A stretch of 64,000 bases of DNA from Bradyrhizobium sp. 138 (lineage in GTDB: Bacteria > Pseudomonadota > Alphaproteobacteria > Rhizobiales > Xanthobacteraceae): assembly GCF_023074075.1 (NCBI RefSeq), contig NZ_JADPKT010000063.1, positions 248,001 to 312,000 on the forward strand. Reading direction: 5' to 3'. Position numbers and translations under genes: made by a program. This document shows positions 52,609-60,341 of this stretch, in pieces. The number at the start of each line of letters is the position of its first letter. The stretch's first letter is position 1. Under the pieces are notes generated by a model. That model was not told where the DNA came from. It did not search any database and saw nothing but the letters and a program-made list of their open reading frames with translations.

Positions 52609-52854
52609 ATGCTTGCAAATCGCCGGAGAAGCGAACGTCGGATGTGCAGCCGGCTCGCCAAGATCCATTTTGGCGCGGGTTCGCTGCCGCGGGACTGCAC
52701 GATCACGGATATCTCGGATGGCGGCGTGAAAGTGGTGGCGGAATTCTTGGAAGTGCCGCCGCAATTCACCATCATCTTCGCGCCCGACTATTCGCGGCAA
52801 TGCCGCCTGCGCTGGCGCATCGGCTGCGAGTTCGGCGCCGAATTCACCGACTAG
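52609..52854 (+). CDS. Mini PilZ-domain protein
   Basis: An 81-residue protein consisting of little more than one PilZ domain, the c-di-GMP-binding module. The RxxxR-type motif is in NRRRSERR at the N-terminus and the D/NxSxxG motif is DISDGGVKV. The remainder (FTIIFAPDYSRQCRLRWRIGCEFGAEF) is the usual barrel end. It could serve the cyclases at 13-16 kb or the nearby pilus genes, but no direct link is visible. It is transcribed in the same direction as tadD, 79 bases upstream of it. Confidence 0.85.
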   Translation: MLANRRRSERRMCSRLAKIHFGAGSLPRDCTITDISDGGVKVVAEFLEVPPQFTIIFAPDYSRQCRLRWRIGCEFGAEFTD

Positions 52855-52873
52855 GGTCTCTGGCAGCGCGTCC

Positions 52874-52889
52874 TTAACGGGACTTTAGC
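52874..52889 (+). promoter_or_regulatory. CtrA-like site before tadD
   Basis: TTAACGGGACTTTAGC matches TTAA-N7-TTAAC with one substitution (TTAG). It lies 45 bases before the tadD ATG. Confidence 0.4.
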
Positions 52890-52933
52890 GTTAATCGGTA
52901 AGCATCTCTGATCAGTTGCCGAGTGATCAGAGT

Positions 52934-53722
52934 ATGTCCAAGCGTTCGTCCCTCGCCTCACCCGCGGCGAGATTGCTGCTTCCCGCACTCCTGGTGCTCA
53001 CCCTCGGCGGCTGCCAGACCGCCGGCATCGAGGACGTGACCGGCGCGCTCGGCGGCAAGCAAGAACCCGCCGCCAAATCCAATACCAAGGCCGACGCCAC
53101 GCCGGAGATGGACGCACTTCGCGAGCGCTACCGCGCCAAGCCCAGCGATCCCGCAATTGTCCTCGAATACGGCAAGGCGCTGCGCGAGTCCGGCCAGCGC
53201 GCGCAGGCGGTCGCGGTGTTCGAGCAGGCCGTGCTCGCCCATCCCAGCAACAAGACGCTGCTCGCCGGCTATGGCCGCGCGCTCGCCGACAACGGCACTT
53301 TCCAGCAGGCCTTCGACGTCCTCGGCCGCGCCCATTCGCCCGAGGATCCCGACTGGCGCATCCTGTCGGCGCAGGGCGCGGCGCTCGATCAGCTCGGCCG
53401 CAACGAGGAAGCGCAGCAATATTACGCCGCGGCGTTGAAGATCGTGCCGAACGAGCCGACCGTGCTGTCCAATCTCGGCCTGTCCTATATGCTGCAGAAC
53501 AATCTGCCGAAGGCCGAACAGGTGCTCGGCCGCGCTTATCAGCGCAATCAGAGCGATGCGCGGGTCCGCGCCAATCTCGCGCTCGTGCTGGGATTGCAGG
53601 GCCGCGAGGCCGAGGCCGAAATCCTCGTGAAGGCAGATTTGCCGCCGGACCAGGCCGCGGCCAAGGTCACGGCGCTGCGGCAGCTGCTCGCGAAGAAGCA
53701 ACAGCGGGCGGACAAGCAATAG
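52934..53722 (+). CDS. tadD: TadD-like TPR lipoprotein of the Flp/Tad pilus
   Basis: A 262-residue lipoprotein with lipobox LGG-C27 and four to five tetratricopeptide repeats (about 65-240; VLEYGKALRESGQRAQAVAVFEQAVLAHPSN in part). TadD proteins help secretin assembly in Flp/Tad pilus systems. The ATG at 52934 gives an ideal lipoprotein signal. It is convergent with cpaE rather than downstream of tadC, which is unusual. The TPR family is broad, so the name rests on lipobox, length and the cpa neighbours. Confidence 0.85.
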   Translation: MSKRSSLASPAARLLLPALLVLTLGGCQTAGIEDVTGALGGKQEPAAKSNTKADATPEMDALRERYRAKPSDPAIVLEYGKALRESGQRAQAVAVFEQAVLAHPSNKTLLAGYGRALADNGTFQQAFDVLGRAHSPEDPDWRILSAQGAALDQLGRNEEAQQYYAAALKIVPNEPTVLSNLGLSYMLQNNLPKAEQVLGRAYQRNQSDARVRANLALVLGLQGREAEAEILVKADLPPDQAAAKVTALRQLLAKKQQRADKQ

Positions 53723-53734
53723 TCCGCCCCCTTT
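53706..53734 (+). terminator. Hairpin over the tadD stop codon
   Basis: GGGCGGAC (53706-53713) and GTCCGCCC (53722-53729) form a perfect eight-base-pair stem around the stop codon, followed by CCTTT. It could serve both convergent genes. Confidence 0.4.
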
Positions 53735-53743
53735 GGTGGACGC

Positions 53744-55030
53744 TTACGACGCCTTGCGATGCGGGGCTGATCCCCGCCCCGACTTGCCCTTCAGCTTCTT
53801 CAGCAGCGCTTCGAGCAACGAGCGCTTCGGCTTCTTCACCTCGCCGCGGCCGGCGAGGCGGTTCGCCATGTTCTGAAACAGCGCGGTGGTGCGGTGGTTC
53901 TTGGAGACTTCCGCGATCATCTGGCCGTTGTTGGCCGCGGTCGAAAACAGCTTCGAATCGAACGGGATCACCGCGATCGGCTGGCTCTCCATGGTCTTGG
54001 CGAACGCCTTGACGTCGATCTCCGCGCGCTTGTGCATGCCGACCTGGTTGAGGCAGTACAGCGGCGGCCGGTCGTTCGGTCGCGCTGCTTTCAGCACGCT
54101 CAGCATGTTCTTGGTGTTGCGCAAATTGGCGAGATCGGGCTCGGCGACGATCACGATGTCGTCGGCATTCACCAGCGCGCGCCGCGTCCAGCCGGACCAT
54201 TGGTGCGGGACGTCGAGCACGATGCAGGGCGTGGTCATGCGCAGCGTGTCGAATATGGCGTCGAAGGCCTCAGCGCCGAAATCGTAGACGCGGTCGAGCG
54301 TGGCAGGGGCAGCGAGCAGGCTGAGGCGCTCGGTGCATTTGGCCAACAGGCGCTCCATCAACGCGGTGTCCGGCCGGTCCTGCGACAGCACCGCGTTGGC
54401 GATGCCCTGCATCGGATCCTGATTGTAGTCGAGGCCCGCGGTGCCGAAGGCGAGGTCGAGGTCGATCACGACCGAATCGAGCGAAAGGTCGCGAGCGATG
54501 GTCCAGGCCACATTATGCGCGACGGTGGAGGCCCCGACGCCGCCCTTGGCGCCGACCACTGCGATGACGCGCCCGGTGATGATGGCCTCGGAGGCCGAGA
54601 ACAGGCTGCAGATCGAGCGAACGATGTCGAGGGTTTCGACCGGTCCGACCACATAGTCGTTGACGCCGCGGCGAACCAGCTCGCGATAGGGCGCGGTGTC
54701 GTTGGGATTGCCGATCACGACCACGCGGGTGCCGGGGTCGCAGACGCCGGCGAGGTCGTCGAGCCCCTCGAGGATGTCGCGCGTTCCGTCGGATTCGATC
54801 ACGATCACGTTCGGCGTCGGCATCGATTCATAGACTTCGATCGCCGCGGCAAGTCCACCGTCCTTGGCGGTGAGGTGCGCCTTGGCGAGCCGGCGGTCCT
54901 GCCCCGCCGCGGTCACCGCGGCGAGCGTCTTCTCGGTCTCGCAAAACGCCTGCACCGAGATGCGAGGAACCGGCGCAATGTGTTCCTCGGGATGCCCTTG
55001 GTCGTTCGCGTCGTCGTCGAAGCTTGTCAT
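53744..55030 (-). CDS. cpaE: Tad pilus ATPase-like localisation protein CpaE/TadZ
   Basis: A 428-residue protein with an N-terminal receiver-like (atypical) domain and a C-terminal ParA/MinD-type ATPase. The Walker A is GAKGGVGAST, which keeps the signature Lys but lacks the canonical second Lys, as in many TadZ/CpaE proteins. It places the pilus machine at a cell pole. The ATG at 55030 overlaps the cpaD stop (ATGA), which sets the start; the frame extends upstream into cpaD. cpaF, expected next, is absent. Confidence 0.93.
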   Translation of the reverse strand: MTSFDDDANDQGHPEEHIAPVPRISVQAFCETEKTLAAVTAAGQDRRLAKAHLTAKDGGLAAAIEVYESMPTPNVIVIESDGTRDILEGLDDLAGVCDPGTRVVVIGNPNDTAPYRELVRRGVNDYVVGPVETLDIVRSICSLFSASEAIITGRVIAVVGAKGGVGASTVAHNVAWTIARDLSLDSVVIDLDLAFGTAGLDYNQDPMQGIANAVLSQDRPDTALMERLLAKCTERLSLLAAPATLDRVYDFGAEAFDAIFDTLRMTTPCIVLDVPHQWSGWTRRALVNADDIVIVAEPDLANLRNTKNMLSVLKAARPNDRPPLYCLNQVGMHKRAEIDVKAFAKTMESQPIAVIPFDSKLFSTAANNGQMIAEVSKNHRTTALFQNMANRLAGRGEVKKPKRSLLEALLKKLKGKSGRGSAPHRKAS

Positions 55031-55761
55031 TTGCCGATATCGCTGAGTTTGGCCTTGTCGGTCTCGGGTGAGGGAGTCGCGATCGCCGCGCCCTTGCGGT
55101 AACGCTCGAAGGCGATGTCGCGTCGCGCGGTATAAGCGGGGGTCTCGGATCGCGGCTGCTCGAGGTCGGCGGGGTTGTCGATCATCGCCGCGAGATTGCG
55201 CTGGCTGGCACAGCCCAGGTTGAAATAGGGCCGGTTCTCGTTGTAGCCGGGATCGAGGATGTTGGGCCCGACGTCTTCCGGCCACAGCCCGCAGGGCCCG
55301 GCCACCGCGGCAATCCTGGAATAGCTCAGGCGGATGGTGGGCAGCAGCCCGGGATCTTCAGGGCGGTAGGGATGCTGGACGATGGCGCGCGATGGCACGC
55401 CGCCGGCTGTGAGCACGGATCGGATCTCATGATAGGTCGCGGCCGCCGCGCGCGCATTCGCGCTGTCGACGGGGACGTCGACGACGACGGAGCCGGTGCC
55501 TTCGCGCACCCAGTCCCGCGCGATGCCCGCGACGTCCGAATGCTGTGCGGCGGAGAGGCCGCCCCTCGCCTTGCCGACGAAGATCACGGTCGACTTCTTG
55601 CCTTCCTGAACCGCAATGGGGTGACGCTGACGATAGTCGGTCGGCACCGTCTGGGTGACGATCTCGCCGGTGGTGTTGCAGGCGCCCAGCATGACGGAGA
55701 GGCCCGTCAGTGCCAGCGCGATCTGCAGCTTGCGATATCGATCGGCTGATGTTGTGGTCAT
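55027..55761 (-). CDS. cpaD: Tad pilus lipoprotein CpaD
   Basis: A 244-residue outer-membrane lipoprotein with lipobox LGA-C28. The family core DYRQRHPIAVQEG, EIRSVLTAGGVPSRAIVQHPY and FNLGCASQRNLAAMIDNPADL is clear. CpaD works with the secretin CpaC in pilus assembly. It lies 51 bases after cpaC and overlaps cpaE by four bases. Confidence 0.94.
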   Translation of the reverse strand: MTTTSADRYRKLQIALALTGLSVMLGACNTTGEIVTQTVPTDYRQRHPIAVQEGKKSTVIFVGKARGGLSAAQHSDVAGIARDWVREGTGSVVVDVPVDSANARAAAATYHEIRSVLTAGGVPSRAIVQHPYRPEDPGLLPTIRLSYSRIAAVAGPCGLWPEDVGPNILDPGYNENRPYFNLGCASQRNLAAMIDNPADLEQPRSETPAYTARRDIAFERYRKGAAIATPSPETDKAKLSDIGK

Positions 55762-55812
55762 CGCCTGGTCCCCTCTTGCCCCGTGTCTTGTCCGGTCCCC
55801 AAACCGTCCGTC

Positions 55813-57330
55813 TCAGTCGATGATGAAGCCGAAATCACCCGGCGAACCGCTGATCGGATCGACGCGGCGCGCGATGCCATAAAGACGATTCATGCGGCCG
55901 AGCAGCGCCGACTGCGCGTCAGAGGCCGGCGCGAAGCCGTCGTCGGGCCGCGACAATTCCTTCTGGGCGACCGCGCGCACCACATAGGGCGTCACGATCA
56001 CCATCAGCTCGGTCTCGTTGTTGACGAAGTCCTGGCTGCGGAACAGCGCGCCGATGATCGGCACCTGGTCGACACCGGGTAGGCCGTTGATCGCCTGCCT
56101 GGTCTTCTGCTGAATCAGGCCGGCCATCGCCATCGAGCCGCCGGAGGGAATTTCCAGCGTGGTCTCGGCGCGGCGGGTCTGGATCGAAGGAATGGTGATC
56201 GAGTTGGTTGAGGTCGAGGACACCGCCTGCGTCAGCGTGATCGAGTTGGTATTCGACAGCTCGGAGACCTCGGTCATCACGCGCAGGCTGATGCGGCCTT
56301 CGCTCAGCACGACCGGGGTGAAGTTCAGGGAGATGCCGAACTTCTTGTAGGTGACCTGGGTGGTACAGACGTGGGTGACAGGATCGCAGGCATAGCCTGA
56401 GGGAATCGGAAATTCACCGCCGGCGATGAAGGTAGCGGATTCGCCCGAGATCGCCGTCAGACTCGGCTCAGCGAGCGTGCGCATGACGCCGGCGCTTTCC
56501 ATCGCGCGCATCGTGGCGCTGACGGTGGCGACGCCCTTGGCGAGGCCTGCGACGCCGAGCCCGTTGCTACCGACGATCGGTCCGCCCGCGACCGAGAACG
56601 GATTGGAATTGTTGAAGTTCACCACCGCGGTGCCGGCGTTCAGGCTGGCGCTGAGATCGACGCCGAGCTGCTTGACGATGTCGCGGCGCACTTCGCCGAC
56701 GACGACCTTGAGCATCACCTGGTCGCGGCCGCGCACGACGATGTTGTTGACGACCTTGTCCGAGCCGCCGACGAGTTTTGCGGCGACATCGCCGGCCTGC
56801 TGTGCCTCGACCGGGCTGGATACCGAGCCGGTCAGCATCACGCTGTCGCCGACGCCTTCGATCTGCACGCCCGGCAAGGACTGGCGCAGCGCCGTGCGCA
56901 TGCCGTTGAGATCGCGCTTCACCGCGATGTCATAGGCGGCGACCTGCTGGCCGTCGGCGGCGAAGAACACGACGTTGGTCTGGCCGACCTGGCCGCCGAT
57001 GATATAGGCGCGCTGGGCCGAGCGAATGACTGCATTGGCGATCTTGGGATCGGCCACCAGCACGTCCTTGACCTCGCGGGGAAGGTCGATGACGACAGAT
57101 TTGCCGACGCCAAGCGAGAGAGAACGCGTCCTCGCCGACGCGATCGTTGCGACCGGTGACACACCGAGATCCGGCGCCTGCATCGGGGCCTGGTCGCCGA
57201 CCGGCGCATCCGCGGCGCTGACCTGATTCGGGGCTGCGAGCAGCCCCAGCATCAGCATCGTCCCCGCCAGGAACGAGCGCGCGCGCTTCCCCCCAATGCG
57301 CAGGCCCGTCCGATCATCCCCGTCCTTCAT
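55813..57330 (-). CDS. cpaC: Tad pilus secretin CpaC/RcpA
   Basis: Outer-membrane secretin of 505 residues. A signal peptide (about 15-40) is followed by the pilus-formation N-domain (SLSLGVGKSVVIDLPREVKDVLVADPKIANAVIRSAQRAYIIG in part), a BON-like segment and the secretin core ending in GLIQQKTRQAINGLPGVDQVPIIGALFRSQDFVNNETELMVIVTPYVV in part. The last 50 residues are a polar tail. It is preceded by cpaB after 13 bases. Confidence 0.95.
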   Translation of the reverse strand: MKDGDDRTGLRIGGKRARSFLAGTMLMLGLLAAPNQVSAADAPVGDQAPMQAPDLGVSPVATIASARTRSLSLGVGKSVVIDLPREVKDVLVADPKIANAVIRSAQRAYIIGGQVGQTNVVFFAADGQQVAAYDIAVKRDLNGMRTALRQSLPGVQIEGVGDSVMLTGSVSSPVEAQQAGDVAAKLVGGSDKVVNNIVVRGRDQVMLKVVVGEVRRDIVKQLGVDLSASLNAGTAVVNFNNSNPFSVAGGPIVGSNGLGVAGLAKGVATVSATMRAMESAGVMRTLAEPSLTAISGESATFIAGGEFPIPSGYACDPVTHVCTTQVTYKKFGISLNFTPVVLSEGRISLRVMTEVSELSNTNSITLTQAVSSTSTNSITIPSIQTRRAETTLEIPSGGSMAMAGLIQQKTRQAINGLPGVDQVPIIGALFRSQDFVNNETELMVIVTPYVVRAVAQKELSRPDDGFAPASDAQSALLGRMNRLYGIARRVDPISGSPGDFGFIID

Positions 57331-57343
57331 GCTATCCCCATCA

Positions 57344-58150
57344 TCACTTCTGTGACGTCAGTTGCCGCGCCTGTACCCCGTAGCGGATCACGTTGACGCC
57401 GTCGGAACGCTTGGCCGTCTGTTCCTCGACCGGGTCGTCCACGGCCTTGGCGTCGACGATGCTCCGCAGCGCGAGCTGGAGCGTGCCGCCCTGGCGCGCG
57501 GCCGACAGCGTGGCGACCTGGTCCGGCTTGAGCTCGAGCGTGACGGTCTTGCCGATCACGGCGTTCTGGCCGTCTTTTTCCTTCGGCGCCTGGTCGATCG
57601 CGAGCACGCGGATGTTGCTCAGGATGACCTCGGACAGGATGAGTTCGTTGCCGCCGTTCACAGCATCGGGACTCTTCAGGCGGCGGGTCAGGACGATGTC
57701 GACGCGGTCGTTCGGCAGGATGAAGCCGCCGGCCCCGGTCTCGGCCGAAATCTCGGTGGAGACGGCGCGCATGCCCGAGGGCAGGATCGCGGCCATGAAT
57801 CCGGAGCCTTCGGCCTTGACCAGCTTCTGCTCGCGGATCGGCTCACCCTGCATCAGGGGGACGCGCGCGATCGAACCGGCGATCTGCGTTTGGGCTTCGG
57901 GCCTGCTGTCGCGGCGGATGAAGGCGCTGCTCGCGGTGGCGGCCGGCCAGGTCTGCCATTGCAGATCCTCGGGCTTGACCGCCTGGCCGAGCTGGATGTC
58001 GTTTTTCGCGATGAGGACGTCGACCGTCGCCAGCTTCTCGGCCACGGCCACAACGGGCGTGGGGGCATTCTGATAGCCGCTCGCCAGATACGCAGCGACG
58101 CCGCCGGCGGCCAGCGCGATGGCGAGAACGACAATGCGTGCGGTGTTCAT
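57344..58150 (-). CDS. cpaB: Flp pilus assembly protein CpaB/RcpC
   Basis: A 268-residue envelope protein with an N-terminal signal-anchor (ARIVVLAIALAAGGVAAYLASGY) and a SAF domain (VDVLIAKNDIQLGQAVKPEDLQWQTWP), then the RcpC region with GGFILPNDRVDIVLTRRL. It is the first gene of cpaB-C-D-E. The prepilin peptidase gene cpaA and a flp pilin gene, usually upstream, are not present in this window. Confidence 0.94.
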   Translation of the reverse strand: MNTARIVVLAIALAAGGVAAYLASGYQNAPTPVVAVAEKLATVDVLIAKNDIQLGQAVKPEDLQWQTWPAATASSAFIRRDSRPEAQTQIAGSIARVPLMQGEPIREQKLVKAEGSGFMAAILPSGMRAVSTEISAETGAGGFILPNDRVDIVLTRRLKSPDAVNGGNELILSEVILSNIRVLAIDQAPKEKDGQNAVIGKTVTLELKPDQVATLSAARQGGTLQLALRSIVDAKAVDDPVEEQTAKRSDGVNVIRYGVQARQLTSQK

Positions 58151-58583
58151 ACGCTTTTACTCATACGCGGGGCACTCGAACCGCACCTGGCGTGTTCCCC
58201 CGTGTCGATGAGTAGGGAGTAAAAGTATAAGGGGTGTTGCGAGGCCGAACGCGATGACCAGTCACGATGCTGGTTTTCGGCAGATGGTGAACGCGGCGTT
58301 ATCCGGTCGGCCAGCGGCCCCGTAGTTTCACGCAGTGCGCGGCACGCGCGTAGACGCGGCGCCTCATGGTGAACGGCTGGTTAGTGATGGGGATCGCGAC
58401 GGTCTACTGCGATGCCAAAGAGATCGCAGTAGCGCGCCACAATGTAGCTGTCGTCCCTGCGAAACGCAGGGACCCACACCTCAGGGAGGAGGTACCGTGC
58501 GAGCTGGCAACCCCGAACTTTCTGTCGCTGGGACCCGGATCTGCGCGCGCTGAGGCGTGCTTGTCCGGGACGACAACCGGGCG
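58151..58583. other. Intergenic region between cpaB and purH with a palindromic repeat
   Basis: A 433-base stretch without a convincing gene. It holds the hairpin TCCCTGCGAAACGCAGGGA (58454-58472), part of a larger element bounded by GTCGTCCC and GGGACGAC (about 58450-58575) that reaches almost to the purH stop. The left part must contain the cpaB promoter; no consensus elements are evident. Confidence 0.6.
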
Positions 58584-60176
58584 TCAATGCCTGAAGTGCC
58601 GCGTGCCCGTGAACACCATGGCGATGCCGTGCTCGTCGGCGGCCTTGATCACCTCATCGTCGCGCATGGAGCCGCCGGGCTGCACCACGGCCGTGGCGCC
58701 GGCTTCGATGCAGGCGAGCATGCCGTCGGCGAAGGGGAAAAATGCATCCGAGGCTACCACCGAGCCCTTGGTGAGCGGCTCGGCGAGCTTCAGCTCGCTC
58801 GCCGCGTCCCGGGCCTTGCGCGCCGCGATCCGCGCTGAATCCACCCGGCTCATCTGGCCCGCGCCGATGCCGACGGTGGCGAGATTCCTGGCGTAGATGA
58901 TGGTGTTGGACTTGACGTGCTTGGCGACGCGGAACGCAAACTTCAGGTCGCGCATCTCGGCTTCGGTCGGCGCACGCTTGGTCACGACCTTGAAGGTCAT
59001 GTCGTCGACCACGGCATTGTCGCGGCTCTGCACCAGCAGGCCGCCGGCAACCGTCTTGGCGGTCAAGCCCGGCGTGCGCGGATCGGGCAGGCTGCCGGCG
59101 AGCAGCAGGCGCAGGTTCTTCTTGCCGCCGATGATGGCAATCGCTTCCTCGCTGGCGTCGGGTGCGATGATCACCTCGGTGAAGATTTTCGTGATCTCGC
59201 GCGCGGTATCGGCGTCGAGCGCTCGATTCATCGCGATGATGCCGCCGAAGGCGGAGGTGGAATCGCAGGCCAGCGCCTTGCGATAGGCGCTGACGAGGTC
59301 GGAGCCTTCCGCCACGCCGCAGGGATTGGCGTGCTTGACGATGACGCAGGCCGCGGTGCGCTTGGCGTCGAACTCGCCGATGCATTCATAGGCCGCATCG
59401 GTGTCGTTGATGTTGTTGTAGGAGAGCTCCTTGCCCTGGAGCTGGCGCGCAGTCGAGACGCCCGGGCGCTTGTCCGGCGTCGCGTAAAACGCCGCCGTCT
59501 GGTGCGGGTTCTCGCCATAGCGCAGCGACTGGATCAGCCGGCCGCCGAAGGCGCGGAAGTCGGGCGCCTCGATTTCGAGCTGGCGGTTGAACCAGTTCGA
59601 GATCGCGGCATCGTAAGCGCCGGTGCGCGCATAGGCCTTTGCGGCAAGCCGCCGGCGCAGCTTCAGCGTGGTCGCGCCGTTGTTCGCGGCGAGCTCGTCG
59701 AGCACGGACTTGTAGTCCTCGGCCTCGACCACGACCGCGACGTCGTCATGGTTTTTGGCGGCGGCGCGGATCATCGCGGGGCCGCCGATGTCGATGTTCT
59801 CGATGCAATCCTCGAAGCCGGCGCCCTTGTCGACGGTCGCCTCGAACGGATAGAGGTTGACGACGAGCAGATCGATCGGCGCGATGCCATGCGCCTTCAT
59901 CGCCTCCGCGTGCTCCTTGTTGTCGCGGATCGCGAGCAGGCCGCCATGCACCTTCGGATGCAGCGTCTTGACGCGTCCGTCCATCATCTCGGGAAAGCCG
60001 GTGAGGTCGGAAACATCTTTCACTTTGAGACCGGCCGCAGCGATCGCCTTGGCCGTGCCGCCAGTCGAGACCAGCTCGACATCATGCGCGGCAAGCGCCT
60101 TGGCGAACTCGATCAGGCCGGATTTGTCGGAAACAGAAAGCAGAGCGCGAGTGACGCGGCGGGGATGGTCAGTCAT
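58584..60176 (-). CDS. purH: Bifunctional AICAR transformylase / IMP cyclohydrolase
   Basis: Last two steps of IMP synthesis, 530 residues. The N-terminal cyclohydrolase domain shows ALLSVSDKSGLIEFAKALAAHDVELVSTGGTAKAI in part and LHPKVHGGLLAIRD. The C-terminal transformylase has CVIVKHANPCGVA and ends with the folate-binding region and FTGTRHFRH. The ATG at 60176 (MTDHPRRVTRALLS) is used; an upstream TTG is less likely, and GAGG lies upstream at workable spacing. The heparinase-family gene lies 165 bases upstream on the same strand. Confidence 0.97.
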   Translation of the reverse strand: MTDHPRRVTRALLSVSDKSGLIEFAKALAAHDVELVSTGGTAKAIAAAGLKVKDVSDLTGFPEMMDGRVKTLHPKVHGGLLAIRDNKEHAEAMKAHGIAPIDLLVVNLYPFEATVDKGAGFEDCIENIDIGGPAMIRAAAKNHDDVAVVVEAEDYKSVLDELAANNGATTLKLRRRLAAKAYARTGAYDAAISNWFNRQLEIEAPDFRAFGGRLIQSLRYGENPHQTAAFYATPDKRPGVSTARQLQGKELSYNNINDTDAAYECIGEFDAKRTAACVIVKHANPCGVAEGSDLVSAYRKALACDSTSAFGGIIAMNRALDADTAREITKIFTEVIIAPDASEEAIAIIGGKKNLRLLLAGSLPDPRTPGLTAKTVAGGLLVQSRDNAVVDDMTFKVVTKRAPTEAEMRDLKFAFRVAKHVKSNTIIYARNLATVGIGAGQMSRVDSARIAARKARDAASELKLAEPLTKGSVVASDAFFPFADGMLACIEAGATAVVQPGGSMRDDEVIKAADEHGIAMVFTGTRHFRH

Positions 60177-60341
60177 GAGCAAGATCCTCTGTTCAGGGAG
60201 TGTCTATGCCCAGGCGCGCGGCAGATATGTGTCGCGCTTCCCGATGGTGCTCCATCCAAGGTCGCCAGTCGCGCGAGCGAGGGCTCGATAGCAGTTTTCG
60301 GCCCAGTTCACAACGATCAGATTGAGCTGAAATACACGCGC

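Noticed and set aside
58335..58583. Small frames between cpaB and purH
   Set aside because: They lie in palindromic repeat sequence and their products have no protein-like character.
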